Part shown: positions 22,801-31,277 of the stretch, piece after piece | Numbering within the stretch: the stretch's first letter is position 1 | How the letters are laid out: every line of letters begins with the position of its first letter | Source of the DNA: Blastomussa wellsi | Taxonomy: Eukaryota > Cnidaria > Anthozoa > Scleractinia > Plerogyridae | Assembly (NCBI GenBank): GCA_947652115.1 | Contig: OX393569.1 | Coordinates: 13,183,033 to 13,247,032 of the forward strand | DNA length: 64,000 nucleotides | Direction: 5' to 3' | Position numbers and translations under genes: made by a program | Notes under the pieces: model-generated | What the model was told of the DNA's origin: nothing | Seen by the model: only the letters and a program-made list of their open reading frames with translations | Databases searched by the model: none

Positions 22801-25655
22801 GTTATTGCAAAGTTTATTATTATTATTATAGCCTAGTAGGAAGGTTACACGAGCTTGGGCCTGTACCATAGTTAAGGTTACTTCCCACCTTTGTGGATGT
22901 CCTTTGGGAACAATTTGTAAGCATGCTAGTTTCAATAAAAATTAATCCTAACAAACTATACATCAGAAGAAAGCTTAATAAATGGAGTTACGATAAAAAT
23001 ATAGTTCAAGCCGTTTTTCCTTTTTAGTATGTGTCACGAGCCAGTAAGACGTGAAACGGCCGAGGTTTCTTCTGTTGGGTATCGGGTATTGGATGCCACA
23101 GCACGAGCAAAATGACTGCACAGTGTTCACAATATGCAAGGCATCAATCAACAAAAGTGTGTCTGGAAATTCTGATATTTAAAATATCTTTCCCGTGGCA
23201 TCCATTATTTTACGCAACACATCTCGCTTATTTTTAGCTACTCCAACTTTAGATGTGGATATCTAGACAACCAATCAGAGTATTGTAAAAGCCTGACACC
23301 CTTTTGTTAATTGATGCCTTGTGAATAACACTGTGCAGTCATTTTGCCCATACTGCAACATCTGATACCCAATAAATTCAATAGAAGAAACCTTGGTCGT
23401 TTCACGTCTTACCAGCTCCTGACACTTACATGTAATTTTAGGAAAAATCGCTTAAACTATATTTTTACCATAAACTCCATTTTTTAAGCTTTCTGCTGAT
23501 GTATAGGAGTAGTTTGTTAGGATTTTATTGAAACTAGTGCGTGTACTAATTTTTCCCAAACAACACCCACGAAGGTGGGAAGGGACTTTTCATCCAGGAG
23601 TTGCTTTAGAGCAAGATATTAAATGACTGATCCACTGATCCAAAGTGACCCAAAAAATCAGACAAAGCTGTAAAAGTTTGGCAAGTATAACTATGTGCTA
23701 AATTTGTCACACTTCAAGGATGGATGCAAATAACAGCAGTACAGCAGCAACAGCAAGTGTGAGCCACAGTGCTGAATCTTCCTGTTCAACTGCCTCTCAT
23801 AAGCAACTACCTGTCTTAAGCCAACACATTCCAAAATGCCCCTCCCCCACCTAGTAAAACCACCAAAGTCAAAATCTCTTAAGATAAAACTCTTAAGGAA
23901 CCACAAATAACAATGACCATACATGTACTGACTCTGCCTTCCACACACTGACCTTTAACTATTGTTTGAAGCAGAACACAAAAAGAAACTTAAGTCAGAT
24001 AATTGTGATGTGTTGTCAGATTATACAGCGATAAAGAAATAGTAAATGTTTTAATAACTTATTAAACTGAGATCATTGACAATTAATGTCCAGTTAATAT
24101 GGTACACCTAAGTCAAGTAGCCAGATCTAATATAAATAACTATTTATGAAGCATCACATGAAAAGACTTGTTCACATTCTGGTTTTCATCCAGGAGGGGG
24201 ACATTGGGGGTCTCTGAACAATGCAGCACCAAAAAAAACACTTCATCACAACAAAAAATTTGACAAAACATCATCACCACCATACATTTATTTCGGTTGG
24301 GGCAGTAATCAGTGGCAATCAAACCTAAAAAAGTTATGCGACCAATCTAGAAATCCACAGACGGTTTTCTATTTCACCACAACACTGCAAACTCCCTCTC
24401 ATCCAGTATTTATCACCATCATCATTGTCATCTTCATTGTCTATCCCTCCCTCATAATTTGATAAATTGGACTGCTCCAGTATTTATCACAAAACATTTG
24501 CTGCAGACTTTACTTGTACGGTTCCAGGCAATAATCTACAGATAAGGTGCCATTTAACTGAATTTACCAAAACAAGGTAAGAACAAAATGAAACATCTGC
24601 ATCTCAAACTCATAATTATTTCTTTTTCTTGAACCAAGCCCTTAAAAATCCTTTGTTTCTTTTTTTTTTTAAATTACATCAATTAGTTGACTGTGTATAT
24701 CGGATTTGTAATTAAATGGGCAATGTATATGTTTTGGTTCAATTTTTTATCCTTGGTTCAAATTTTATTTATTATCATACTTTACCATGCCCAGGTAAAG
24801 AAACAGGGGGGCTTGGACTGACTTGATAGAAACTTTCCTATCAAAGTACAATTTGAACAAAAGGTATGCTAGACAAAACATAGTGATCTGAAATATACTA
24901 AGGGGTATAGTTAAACTGTAATCAAAGATGGGGTGTGGTAAGTTAATGTACTGTAGACCACTTGCTCACTATACTTGGTCAGTTTCCATTTGTCATGGGC
25001 CTGCTTTTAATTACTGAAGGAGGTCTGTTTTAAAAGAAACAGATCTACAGCAAAGAAGAAATTCATGAGATAAACAGAGACTCTGTTAACTGACTAAAAA
25101 TAACACATAAAAGGCAGGAAATGGCTCAACTAGCCAACTACTAACGTGAACAGCTGTTTACGTTTGGGATAAAAGCAAGGTGTAGACTGGCAAACATTTT
25201 ACTAGAGAGAATTTAATTTGAACATGCACTACTTCAAGAATGCAGTGGATGTTACCCGGAGAATTCTCCATATCTTGTTGCATATCCTCTGGATGATCTC
25301 TCACCAGTGGGATTGTATCTTTAACACAACAACACAAGTTATTTGAATGACAGTAGTTGAAGTTGACAAATATCAGCTGGTGGATCGATGTAGTATTTGA
25401 GCTGGTTTGACTGCTTTACGTTCAAACCTCCTAATAACTCACCCCTTTATTTATTTTTAAAACAATTATAATATCACAAAACTATAAAAGTTACATTAAA
25501 AGGCTCATGGTACGAATTCAACGAAGCGGATGACATGCCAAAATGCAACGGCTGTCTCGGTTCAAGAGTTTTCAATTTTAAATGCACATAATCGTGTACA
25601 AGAGAAATCATAAAGGATAAATTACTACTCACCGATGAGGTAGACCCCTGGACAT
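1..25655 (-). CDS. NCOR: NCOR/SMRT-type nuclear receptor co-repressor, 25 exons, 3' end outside window
   Basis: Large co-repressor scaffold that in animals recruits HDAC3, TBL1 and GPS2 to unliganded nuclear receptors in the nucleus. Exons read on the minus strand: 25655-25633, 25318-25256, 22384-22252, 21978-21914, 21786-21396, 21054-21006, 19731-19583, 18857-18744, 18450-18388, 17676-17624, 16286-16220, 15880-15795, 15711-15625, 13824-13740, 13388-13298, 11842-11755, 10790-10736, 10191-10090, 9462-9401, 9047-8884, 8035-7982, 7520-7378, 6466-5302, 3190-3017 and 1892-1. All junctions are GT-AG and all phases agree, giving 1806 codons. Order: N-terminal Tyr/Gly-rich segment, coiled coil (about 242-291), conserved repression region, SANT1 (about 518-575), acidic linker, SANT2 (about 668-720), Gln-rich start of exon 23, Pro/Ser-rich C-terminal half. 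The receptor-binding CoRNR boxes are expected beyond position 1. Vertebrate proteins are about 2400-2500 aa, so roughly a quarter is missing. Exon edges are hand-called and could be off by a few bases. Confidence 0.93.
1893..3016 (-). other. NCOR intron 24 with a fold-back MITE
   Basis: No coding potential. It holds a hairpin element at about 2184-2452: the left arm begins ATAGTCCAGTTTCGAGTTA, and the same sequence occurs inverted at the right end, with a second paired block ACAGGGTTAG / CTAACCCTGT. The remaining sequence is plain intron. Confidence 0.6.
2184..2452. mobile_element. Fold-back MITE
   Basis: Inverted arms of roughly 70-80 bp (AGTCCAGTTTCGAGTTA...CAGGGTTAG and its complement) surround a spacer of about 100 bp. 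No ORF. The arms have diverged by several substitutions, so it is not recent. Superfamily not assigned. Confidence 0.6.
3017..3190 (-). CDS. NCOR: NCOR exon 24
   Basis: A 174-bp exon joining exon 23 (phase 1) to exon 25 (phase 1). It encodes DAGSEVLHKSRSVSESKPDV then IVIDADDQKKRMEGFRRLET. The frame could also read through the donor to a TGA at 2997, which would give a truncated isoform, but the GTGGTAAGC donor restores the exact frame of exon 25 and is preferred. No named domain is recognised. Confidence 0.8.
3191..5301 (-). other. NCOR intron 23
   Basis: A 2.1-kb intron without coding signal. It contains a short SINE tail fragment (about 3705-3775) and a weak inverted repeat sharing CTTGGACAAAACT near 4485 and 4740. 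Nothing else recognised. Confidence 0.6.
3705..3775 (-). mobile_element. SINE 3'-tail fragment
   Basis: AAGGTAAAGTCTGCATGCC followed by TAGTGGCCCATCAGGCCGGA matches the 3' end of the SINE at 14223-14516 in reverse orientation. Only the tail is present, as expected of a 5'-truncated copy. Confidence 0.6.
5302..6466 (-). CDS. NCOR: NCOR exon 23: poly-Gln start and Ser/Pro/His-rich region
   Basis: A 1165-bp exon of 388 codons plus one base. It opens with MQRAQQEQQRNQQQQQQQHQ, directly continuing the charged helix after SANT2, as in vertebrate NCOR2, where a Gln-rich helix lies near this point. The rest is Ser/Thr/Pro-rich with short basic patches and repeated SSGHS, SSHNIT and HSPR-type motifs, and it is predicted to be disordered. 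The Gln tract is CAG/CAA mixed, so it should be fairly stable. It is not a separate gene: acceptor TTTGTAG and donor AG-GTATAA bracket it. Confidence 0.88.
6529..6814 (-). mobile_element. tRNA-derived SINE, nearly full length
   Basis: Reverse-strand copy of the family at 14223-14516. On the minus strand it starts with a tRNA-like A box (CCTAATGGTTAGTG), has a B box (GGGTTCAAGC), the body CAAGAACACAACGCAGAG in complement, and ends in the tail GGCACGAGGCTTTACC. It lies in the NCOR intron between exons 22 and 23. Confidence 0.75.
6990..7276. mobile_element. PIF/Harbinger-like MITE rich in CAGCCCGGGCTG palindromes
   Basis: Terminal inverted repeats GGGGGTGATTNCATGGCGA / complement at both ends, flanked by a TAA direct repeat at 6987-6989 and 7277-7279. 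A 3-bp TWA target duplication is the PIF/Harbinger habit. The 287-bp interior contains many partial palindromes built on AGCCCGGGCTG. No ORF, so it is non-autonomous. Confidence 0.7.
7378..8035 (-). CDS. NCOR: NCOR exons 21-22: SANT2 domain
   Basis: Exon 21 (8035-7982) encodes HVETSRWSEKEIEIALQ and exon 22 (7520-7378) GLRDCGRDWEAIARRVVTKT followed by GAQCKNFYFNYKKKLHLEAL. This is the SANT2 (histone-interaction) domain, very close to vertebrate SRWTEEEMETAKKGL and SQCKNFYFNYKKR. The aromatic core residues (three Trp/Tyr-Phe positions) are all kept. In vertebrates SANT2 binds unacetylated histone tails. Confidence 0.95.
8286..8717. mobile_element. TTAA-flanked fold-back MITE (piggyBac-like), 432 bp
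   Basis: Left end TTAA-AGTGCATATGAAGCG and right end CGCTTCATATGCACT-TTAA. The TTAA at each side is the piggyBac target duplication. The TIR begins AGTGCA, as does the second TTAA element at 38333-38759, which is of almost the same length. No ORF of note. Confidence 0.75.
8884..9462 (-). CDS. NCOR: NCOR exons 19-20: acidic linker between SANT domains
   Basis: Exon 19 (9462-9401) encodes a low-complexity segment with KARAGASESS. Exon 20 (9047-8884) is strongly acidic (EGEEDLEEITDSAEESDDNE) and then Pro/Thr-rich (APPPVITTQVTTPTPSARN). Both SANT domains in NCOR proteins are joined by such an acidic, poorly conserved linker. The reading frame enters and leaves in phases that match the flanking exons. 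Confidence 0.85.
10090..11842 (-). CDS. NCOR: NCOR exons 16-18: SANT1 / deacetylase-activating domain
   Basis: The three exons encode a SANT repeat from about residue 518 to 575: KYKNIWTEKERRIFKDK, then FIHNPKDFDLIASFLPGK, then SVSDCILFYYQTKKKEHYKQ. In SMRT/NCOR this domain binds HDAC3, with inositol tetraphosphate wedged between the two proteins. The Tyr-Tyr and Lys-Lys of YYQTKK match the vertebrate YYYLTKK residues that contact the inositol phosphate and HDAC3. A basic tail (LKKRRRDQ) follows. The usual ERKT before the third helix is PGKS here. Confidence 0.93.
12491..13000. mobile_element. TIR element ending in GCGGAGCTCC, intact copy
   Basis: Ends TAAAGCGGAGCTCC and GGAGCTCCACTTTTA are inverted repeats. 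The interior (CTGACCAG...CCGGGCTCAG...AAACTGTTAAGAACCAGCAA) matches, in inverted orientation, the sequence at about 37923-38270 in intron 1 of gene A, which identifies a dispersed family. About 510 bp, non-coding. It lies in the NCOR intron between exons 15 and 16. Confidence 0.65.
13298..13824 (-). CDS. NCOR: NCOR exons 14-15: linker leading into SANT1
   Basis: Exon 14 (13824-13740) reads ARSEAEFNEIVDNLNEQE, matching the vertebrate ARSEHEVSEIIDGLSEQE block. Exon 15 (13388-13298) reads HMRTLAVEPPAMLDKEERR and then VKFINRNG, matching the AVIPPMLYDADQQRIKFINMNG block just before the deacetylase-activating domain. Phase runs from 2 to 0 to 1 and agrees with both neighbours. Confidence 0.92.
13930..14195 (-). 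mobile_element. tRNA-derived SINE, reverse copy
   Basis: Same family as the next entry but on the opposite strand, so the two SINEs sit back to back across about 30 bp. The body and tail are conserved (CCTTGTGCCTGGTGGCCCAC at the plus-strand left end), while the tRNA-like head is diverged. Confidence 0.7.
14223..14516 (+). mobile_element. tRNA-derived SINE, best copy
   Basis: Head GTGGCCTAATGGTTAGTGCG (A box) and GGTTCGAGCC (B box), body TTGAGCAAGACACTTTACTC, then CACCCAGGTGTAAAAATGGG and the tail GAATAAAGACTTTGCC. The pol III boxes are complete. This element explains four further copies or fragments in the window. It should not be read as a tRNA gene: the acceptor and anticodon arms do not fold as a tRNA. 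Confidence 0.8.
14661..15184. mobile_element. hAT-like non-autonomous element
   Basis: Ends CAGGGCTCAAGA and TCTTGAGCCCTG are perfect 12-bp inverted repeats, and hAT termini commonly start CAGGG or CAGTG. Both ends carry short repeated CTAGCC/GGCTAG motifs. An 8-bp target duplication is not obvious, so the superfamily call is tentative. No transposase ORF. Confidence 0.55.
15625..17676 (-). CDS. NCOR: NCOR exons 10-13: conserved YNQPSD to FPEIKKQRE region
   Basis: Exon 10 (17676-17624, 53 bp) encodes PLYNQPSDLPCYHDNLQ, matching the family signature PLYNQPSDT..YHEN; it was found only because exon 11 needs two leading bases. Exon 11 (16286-16220) encodes KAKLVKYFQLRKQAKELK. Exon 12 (15880-15795) encodes a stretch ending in KKIERNENNPKRK, parallel to KVERIENNPRRR of vertebrate NCOR. 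Exon 13 (15711-15625) encodes QKEAKLREFYEKVFPEIKKQ. An antisense zinc-ribbon fragment lies inside the intron between exons 10 and 11. Confidence 0.92.
16681..16925. repeat. 20-bp minisatellite, 12 units
   Basis: Unit TCACGGCAAAAAGAAATTAC repeated 12 times in exact 20-bp register, with two unit types (ending AAATTAC or AAAAAGC) that alternate in blocks. Because the unit length is not a multiple of three and holds no in-frame stop, it creates a long artificial Lys-rich reading frame. It lies in the NCOR intron between exons 10 and 11, just upstream of the antisense fragment below. Confidence 0.9.
17050..17536 (+). pseudogene. Two-exon zinc-ribbon plus helix-turn-helix-like fragment, antisense to NCOR
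   Basis: Exon 1 (17050-17116) encodes MFCCNCGQQVVDGVNFCSNC then GK, a two-CxxC zinc ribbon. A GTAGGT donor and a TTTACAG acceptor join it in phase to exon 2 (17382-17536), which encodes an acidic patch (SDSDSDVEFDEEEA) and IKYYFNRGFEYQEIILFLAK, ending SISYSTL before a TAG. The second part resembles the N-terminal DNA-binding helix segment seen before integrase domains in some transposon-derived cnidarian proteins; that comparison is from memory and uncertain. The protein (73 aa) stops where a longer partner domain would follow, so I call it a truncated copy. It lies within an NCOR intron, opposite strand. Confidence 0.45.
18388..19731 (-). CDS. NCOR: NCOR exons 7-9: coiled coil for TBL1/GPS2 contact
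   Basis: Exon 7 (19731-19583) encodes LSDLMSKDELLLGMEKVDRE followed by ITQVEQQINNLKKKQ, the hallmark N-terminal coiled coil of NCOR1/2, which in vertebrates forms an assembly with GPS2 and TBL1. Exon 8 (18857-18744) continues with an EEE/PEEELPMPEP acidic-proline linker and the conserved TVVQMIYEENK. Exon 9 (18450-18388) gives KKAESAAARLAKFSVPLPGG. These correspond in order to the vertebrate stretch ending in QIIYDENRKKAE, so the identification is strong. No breaks are seen. Confidence 0.92.
21006..25655 (-). CDS. NCOR: NCOR exons 1-6: start codon and N-terminal Tyr/Ser-rich segment
   Basis: The chosen start is the ATG at 25655-25653 (MSRGLPHR), followed 23 bases later by a GTGAGT donor. The next exon continues in frame as YNPTGERSSRG. 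Exon 3 (22384-22252) encodes GGPPYKRQRRLSEED, a basic stretch that could act in nuclear import, and PPYARHQ. Exon 5 (21786-21396) is Ser/Pro-rich and contains the sequence PSLMSPNEADLF. Exon 6 is only 49 bp, and it was needed to bring exon 7 into frame. This region is poorly conserved in the family, so support comes from splice phase and continuity rather than motifs. Any further 5' UTR exons are not visible. Confidence 0.8.
22385..25255 (-). other. NCOR intron 2
   Basis: A 2.9-kb intron. Its 3' half holds a long hairpin at about 22876-23592. The rest (23600-25255) shows no coding signal or recognised repeat. Confidence 0.6.
22876..23592. repeat. Long imperfect hairpin (about 700 bp)
   Basis: The arm from about 22876 (ACTTCCCACCTTTGTGG ... 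CTAGTTTCAATAAAA ... GAAACGGCCGAGGTTTCTTC ... GACTGCACAGTGTT) reappears inverted up to 23592 (AACACTGTGCAGTCA ... GAAACCTTGGTCGTTTC ... TTTTATTGAAACTAG ... GAAGGTGGGAAG). Probably a fold-back MITE. A transcript through it would form a long double strand. Confidence 0.65.
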
Positions 25656-26229
25656 GATCTAAAGTCCCTTTTGCAACAAGAAATGATCGTTGTTTGTACA
25701 ATATTTGCATTGTTGTTTGCTTGGTTTGCCAGCTTTCGGCTTTAACAAAGCCGCCATTTTGAGAACTAACGTACTGCGAGGGGCTTGGTACGGTGCTGAC
25801 GTCATAACAAGAGCTCAGCTGTCGCAAGACACAGGACACCCAAACGCTGTATATCCTGTTTTGAGTCGTTTGGAAAGGATTTGAATCAGAGCGAAGATGG
25901 TTTATCTTGTCTGACCTTGTCTGTAGCTTTGTATAGGGGGGGGAGGGGGTCACACTGTATGTCATTATGTTGATTCTTCGGATTCGCGCGTTTTCGCCAC
26001 CTGAATATCGTATGTTGTTTACTTAAAAAAAGTTTCACAAATGATGGGGGGCACCCCTCGTAGTTACGCCCTTGTTGCAAATACAACGCGTCGAATGCTA
26101 GTTATTTAAGCAATAGAACACACTTTCTGTGGGTTTTTATAACCGTTCTTTATCAGTTGATGCTACAATCATTGTATCAAACAAATGGCCAATGATTTGT
26201 GAACAATTTGTTATCATTTTCATGACACA

Positions 26230-26490
26230 ATAGGTTACCATAGCGAGAGTATAACCTTCTAAATACACCCTTGATTTTAGCTTTAAATGCTAACAACTCA
26301 AAACCAAGCTCGGTGACCCATATTTGTGATTATTAAATTTTGATCAACGAGACAAAATGAAACTTTATGCGACTTATGCAAAGTACAAAATTCTGTACAA
26401 GCAGTTCAGCTCGTTTTTGAGTTATTATAAGTTAAAGCTAAAATTAAGGGTGTATTTAGGTTATACTGTTCCTATGGTTATACTGTTCAC
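26230..26490. repeat. Fold-back repeat
   Basis: GTATAACCTTCTAAATACACC with TTGATTTTAGCTTTAA near 26250-26285 is repeated inverted as TTAAAGCTAAAATTAA and GGGTGTATTTAGGTTATAC near 26430-26465. Short MITE-like palindrome, no ORF. Confidence 0.6.
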
Positions 26491-27084
26491 CATGCTGATG
26501 AATGGACAGCTGTTTAGTACCATAATTGTTGCCTCAACTGGAAAAGATTCGTAGTATTGATCCGTCAAAGTTGAGGCGCTGAGAAATGCGGGAAACAGTT
26601 TGGAGCCACCTTGTATTGCCAACGCATTCGGGCATTGTGTAATTGTTTCAGTCGGGCAGAGAAGTCAGAGCCCCCAGGACTCTGGCGATCGATGAAAAAT
26701 AAAACGAGTGCTTTCGTTTCTTTCCTAAGTTTTCTCTTGTTATTTGAGTGATTTTACATAACCCACTGTATCAATAATATTTTTATGGAGTATTTTCTGG
26801 ACAGATCAGTCCAAGGAGAAAGGCACAAACAGGCTTGTACAGCCCTTATTAAAGCACCAACCCATGAAATACAGAACACTGAATCAAGGCCAGACCAGTA
26901 CATCGGGAACTCCGTGCCCTTCTCTTTACGAGAAGTGTGTGGGTTCTTTAACTTCTATAGCCATGTGACACTGAAGGTACAGGAGACAGGGCCTACTGTA
27001 CGGTTTATAGTCCTTGTCCGAGAAGACTTGCAGATGCCATTTGCAGATGTCACTGCAAAGGCAGCACGTTCTCCTCAATTACTG

Positions 27085-27185
27085 TTGGTCCGGTCAGGAG
27101 ACTCGATCCCTCGACCTCCCGCACGGCAGAGTTCGACTTGTAAGCAGTCTGGTGCTCAACCAACTGAGCTAACCAGGCGGCGGTT
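27085..27185 (-). mobile_element. tRNA-derived SINE head
   Basis: On the minus strand: GCCTGGTTAGCTCAGTTGGT (A box) followed about 45 bp later by GGTCGAGGGATCGAG (B-box-like). The extra bases between arms and the imperfect B box argue for a SINE head, not a functional tRNA. It is a different family from the SINE at 14223. Confidence 0.6.
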
Positions 27186-27943
27186 AACTTTATATTGTTT
27201 TCATGTGATCATCATATGCACTAATATGAGCAGATGTACTCCGTAATCGCCTGACAACTTGTGTGCAAATCATAAATATTTTTATTATCTTGCGTCTCAC
27301 TTCAGAGTTTATGACCTAATTATAATGCGGGCTGGATCTTGATTTCCATCCAGACTTAACCCGGCCATGTATAAATTTACTATTTGTCATCAGTCTAATT
27401 TCAATTTCTCGGACGTGTTCAGAATCAGATTTAAACTGAAGTTGTAGCCCAGAACGGACTTAGAATCTAACTCGAGATCAATATAAACACATTTTATATA
27501 TCCACTCAAACTGGGTTTGTCAAAGGTTTTCTTTTATCTCAAATCTTTAATCCTTACATTGTATGGCACTTGTCTTCCTCCTAATTGCTACATCTCCGAG
27601 GATGAGCTTTTTCCAGCCGGTAATGTTTACTTGCAATTCTTCTACGTCATCTGCTTGAGGGATCATGTGAGATTGCAGTGCGCATGCGTACTTCAGTGCG
27701 GTACGTTGGACGTACTTCAAAGTCGCGTTTGTGACAGCTCATGAAAAATCGCGGATTTTTCCTTTCCTTTTACGACTTGTCGTCTGTAAAAGGCTGTCAC
27801 AAATTGTAACTGCTTCGCAGAAGCACTTAAGAAGTCCCTCGTTGAGGGAAAATCGATATTACGGCTGTGAAATTCGCCGACCCTCACAGCGAGAAGTTGA
27901 CCTCGTGCTCGTGGCGGCACTGTCAACACGACGTGAATGAAAC

Positions 27944-29177
27944 ATGGCTAACGACTCTACAGCACAAAAAAGTAAGAACCAGAAGAGCTCTGGTAGCACC
28001 CCAGGCAATGCAGGTTCCAATAAGGACGGTCCGACTCACAAGAATTGTGATGAAAACACTAGCTCGCGCCCGAGTAAGAACTCGGAGGAAGGAATGGCGG
28101 GAAAACCTGCCGGCAATGAAGGCAGCGAGCTACTGCAATTCGGATCGATGTTAGCCGCATCAATTACGGAATTGAAAGATACTATGGCTGGGAAATTTGA
28201 CCAGCTGCAAGACATACTAACTCGGCCCGAAATATGGACCGAAGACACCGAGGAGCGCGATGAAGCCTCGGAAGACGACGCAGGCAACGATAGCAGTCGT
28301 AGTACCACTGAAGAACCGCCGAGCAAAAAATCAAAATTGACTTCTTCTGGCGAGGTGGCCAGCAAACAAACGGTGCTCAACAGCATTGCGGAAAAAATGC
28401 AAATGCAGGAGAAAGTTGACCCAGGTATTGATGAGCAATTAGCAAAAATGATTAATCAGTTGATGTTCAAAAAGGAAAAACCTGATGAGGAGAAACTGAA
28501 GGAAAAGCTAAGTCACAATTCGACCTGCTAACTGTGACTCGCTAGTTACAACTAAAGTAGATGAGCTCATTTGGCAGAGGCTCAGGCCTCAAACCCGGTC
28601 TTTTGACTCTAGAGCTCAAGTTGCTCAGACTTGCATTGTCAAGTCAGTCACAATTCTATCAAAAATGCTAGATAAAGCATTAAATCTGAAAGATAAGTTG
28701 CCAGACTTGACCAAATCATCAGATAGCACTCTAGATGATTTGCAGAAGGAACTAGACACCCTTATAAATGATGGCATGGAGGCAATTGAAACAATGAGTT
28801 TTGCCAACTATGAGGTCAATGCCAGACGCAGAGAGTGTATAAAACCTGACTTGAATGAGGACTACATGTCACTCTTCTCTCCATCAGTGCCCATCAACCA
28901 ATTCCTCTTTGGTGGCGACACCTCAAAGCGATTAGAGGAGATTGAGAAGACAAACAAAGTTGTACGAAAGGCTATGGTTCAACAAAGTCCATACTCAAGG
29001 CAGCGTCACTACAAGAGTGGTGGCTCAAACAAATTTAGAGGCCGCGGCCAACGACCTCAGACTCAGCGACAAGGCTTTACACAGCGTCCTTTTTTAGGAA
29101 AACGCCCATCCCCCTACGGAAACCCATATCAGAAAACGCAAAAAGGGGGAGGGAAGAGCAAGGAGACAAAGCCTTGA
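27944..29177 (+). pseudogene. DIRS gag-like ORF, frameshifted
   Basis: First part 27944-28531 (195 codons) begins MANDSTAQKSKNQKSS and has an acidic, charged middle (EDTEERDEASEDDAGND). It stops at 28531, and the related frame resumes near 28533 and runs to 29177, with a coiled middle and a basic Gly/Arg/Gln tail (GRGQRPQTQRQGF) fit for nucleic-acid binding. At least one frameshift separates the halves. No CCHC knuckle is seen, which is common in DIRS gag proteins. Confidence 0.65.
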
Positions 29178-31277
29178 GGACAACTCCAGTAAATGTGCAA
29201 ACCACAAATGAGGTAAGAAACTTGAACCTGGTCTATTTTCAAGGGGACTGTTTTCCCCTTATAAGTACTACCCAATTTAAAGCAGGTAGACTGAAGGATT
29301 TTGCACATAACTGGGAGAAGTTGACCTCTGATGCCTTTATTCTTGACACAGTTCTACACTGTCACATTGAGTTTAAGGAAGGATCCTCATGTGACCAGCA
29401 TAATGTAAGAGTACAAAGATTCAACAGCATAGAAGAGAATATTATTGATGCTGAAATTCTCAGACTCTGTGAGAAAGGAGTTCTTGAGGAGACTACTCAT
29501 TGCAAAGGGGAATTCATATCCCCAATATTCACTGGACGCAAAAAAGATGGCACTTACCGATTAATACTCAATTTGAAAGAGTTTAATGAAAATGTTGAAT
29601 ATCGTCATTTCAAAATGGAAAGCATAAAGTCAGTCATTAACATGGTAACACCCAATTGTTTTATGGCATCTATAGACATGATGCCTACTACTCAGTACCT
29701 ATAGCCCCTGAACACCGAAAATACTTACGGTTTCCGTGGAAGGGCAAACTCCTTCAGTATACCTGCTTCCCCAATGGGCTGGCTTGCTGTCCACGTTTGT
29801 TTACTAAGTTGTTAAAGCCTGTCTATGCTAACCTAAGACAGACAGGCGATGAGATAGTCCCCTATATAGATGACTCCTATTTACAAGGAGACACAGACCA
29901 GGAATGCTGGCAAAGTGTTAAAAAGACAGCTTTACTCTTACAAGATTTGGGATTCATTATCCACCCTGACAAGTCAGTTTTCCTACCACAAAGAGTATTG
30001 ACATTCCTAGGGTTTGTCATTAACTCTATTGACATGACAGTTAAACTTACGCCTGATAAGGCCAACCACTTACGGGAGGCATGCACAAAACTCCTAAATA
30101 CCCAACACCCTACCATCAGAGATGTTGCACAGGTTATTGGTCTCATGGTTAGCAGTGCCCCTGCAGTAGAACTGTGTATGCTTTTCTACCGAACACTGGA
30201 GAATGAAAAAATTGATGCTCTGAAACAAAATCACGGTGATTTTGATGCACAGATGGAGCTGAGTGCCTCAGCTAAATCTGACTTACAGTGGTGGATTGAT
30301 AATATTCAGCAATCTGAAAAGAAAATCTCGCCACCCAATCCAGACATTGTGATAACTACAGATGCATCAAAACAAGGGTGGGGGGCAGTGAGACGGACGG
30401 ACGGTGGTCCCCTGCTGAGGCAGAGAAGCATATAAATGAGCTAGAACTTAAAGCAGTCTTCTTTGCATTGTGTTCACTGTGCGACAATGTTAGAAATAAG
30501 CACATACGCATTTTGTCAGATAACACAACCACTGTTTGTTATATAAATAATATGGGTGGCAGTAAATCCAGAGCCTGTAACAGCATTGCAAAGAAGATTT
30601 GGCAATTTGCCTTGGAAAGAAATAATTATTTAAGCTCAGCCCATTTGCCAGGGAAGCAAAACATGTTAGCTGACAGAGAATCTAGAGTGTTCAATGATCG
30701 AACTGAGTGGATGTTGCACCAGGATATTTTCCAGAAGCTGTCCCTGTTATGGGGGCCCTTCGAGATTGACTTGTTTGCTTCTAGATTGAACAAACAGGTT
30801 TGCACTTATGTATCATGGAAACCTGATCCTGGTGCAACTGCTGTGGATGCATTTTCAATAGTATGGGACAGGAAGCCCTTTTATGCATTTCCACCTTTTT
30901 CCCTTATTCATAGATGTTTACAGAAGATCACAGCAGAAAAGGCAGAGGGTGTGATAATTGTTCCTATGTGGCCCACTCAGACTTATTACCCCAGGCTGAT
31001 GTCCATGTTGATTCAACTGCCAAGACTGCTACCGAGGAAGGAGAACCTGTTAAGATTGCCCCACTCCCAGAAAAGCCACCCGCTGTGGAAGAAAATGCAG
31101 CTGATGGCATGTCTTGTATCCGGGATAGCTTCGAGGCAAAAGGAATTCCGGAAGAAGCAAGAGGAATCATGTTGCAGTCTTGGAGAGAATCTACCAGGAA
31201 CCAGTATAGCACCCATTTCAAAAAGTGGAAAAAATTTTGTAGTGAAAGGAACATTGATTCACATGACATATCTGTAA
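29174..31277 (+). pseudogene. DIRS reverse transcriptase - RNase H, two frameshifts
   Basis: RT motifs: FTGRKKDGTYRLILNLKEFN, then ASIDM, a frame change near 29690, DAYYSVPIAPEHRKYLRF, and the YIDD active site (VPYIDDSYLQGDTDQ). RNase H starts with TTDASKQGWGA near 30360. A second frame change near 30385 leads to ELELKAVFFALCSL and ILSDNTTTVCYINNMGG, so the RNase H acidic residues D, E and D are present. The C-terminal block IDLFASRLNKQVCTYVSWKP is typical of DIRS-family polyproteins. The breaks make this copy non-autonomous unless they are assembly errors. Confidence 0.85.

Larger units (their letters stand above)
25656..27634. other. Intergenic: NCOR 5' flank
   Basis: No supported gene. 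It contains the likely NCOR promoter (close to 25656-25900), a fold-back repeat at about 26230-26490, and a reverse tRNA-like SINE head at 27085-27185. The longest reading frame here (26785-27246) crosses the SINE and is not protein-like. Confidence 0.55.

Noticed and set aside
26785..27246. 153-codon open frame on the plus strand
   Set aside because: It crosses a reverse tRNA-like SINE head and low-complexity sequence, shows no domain, and has no splice or promoter support.
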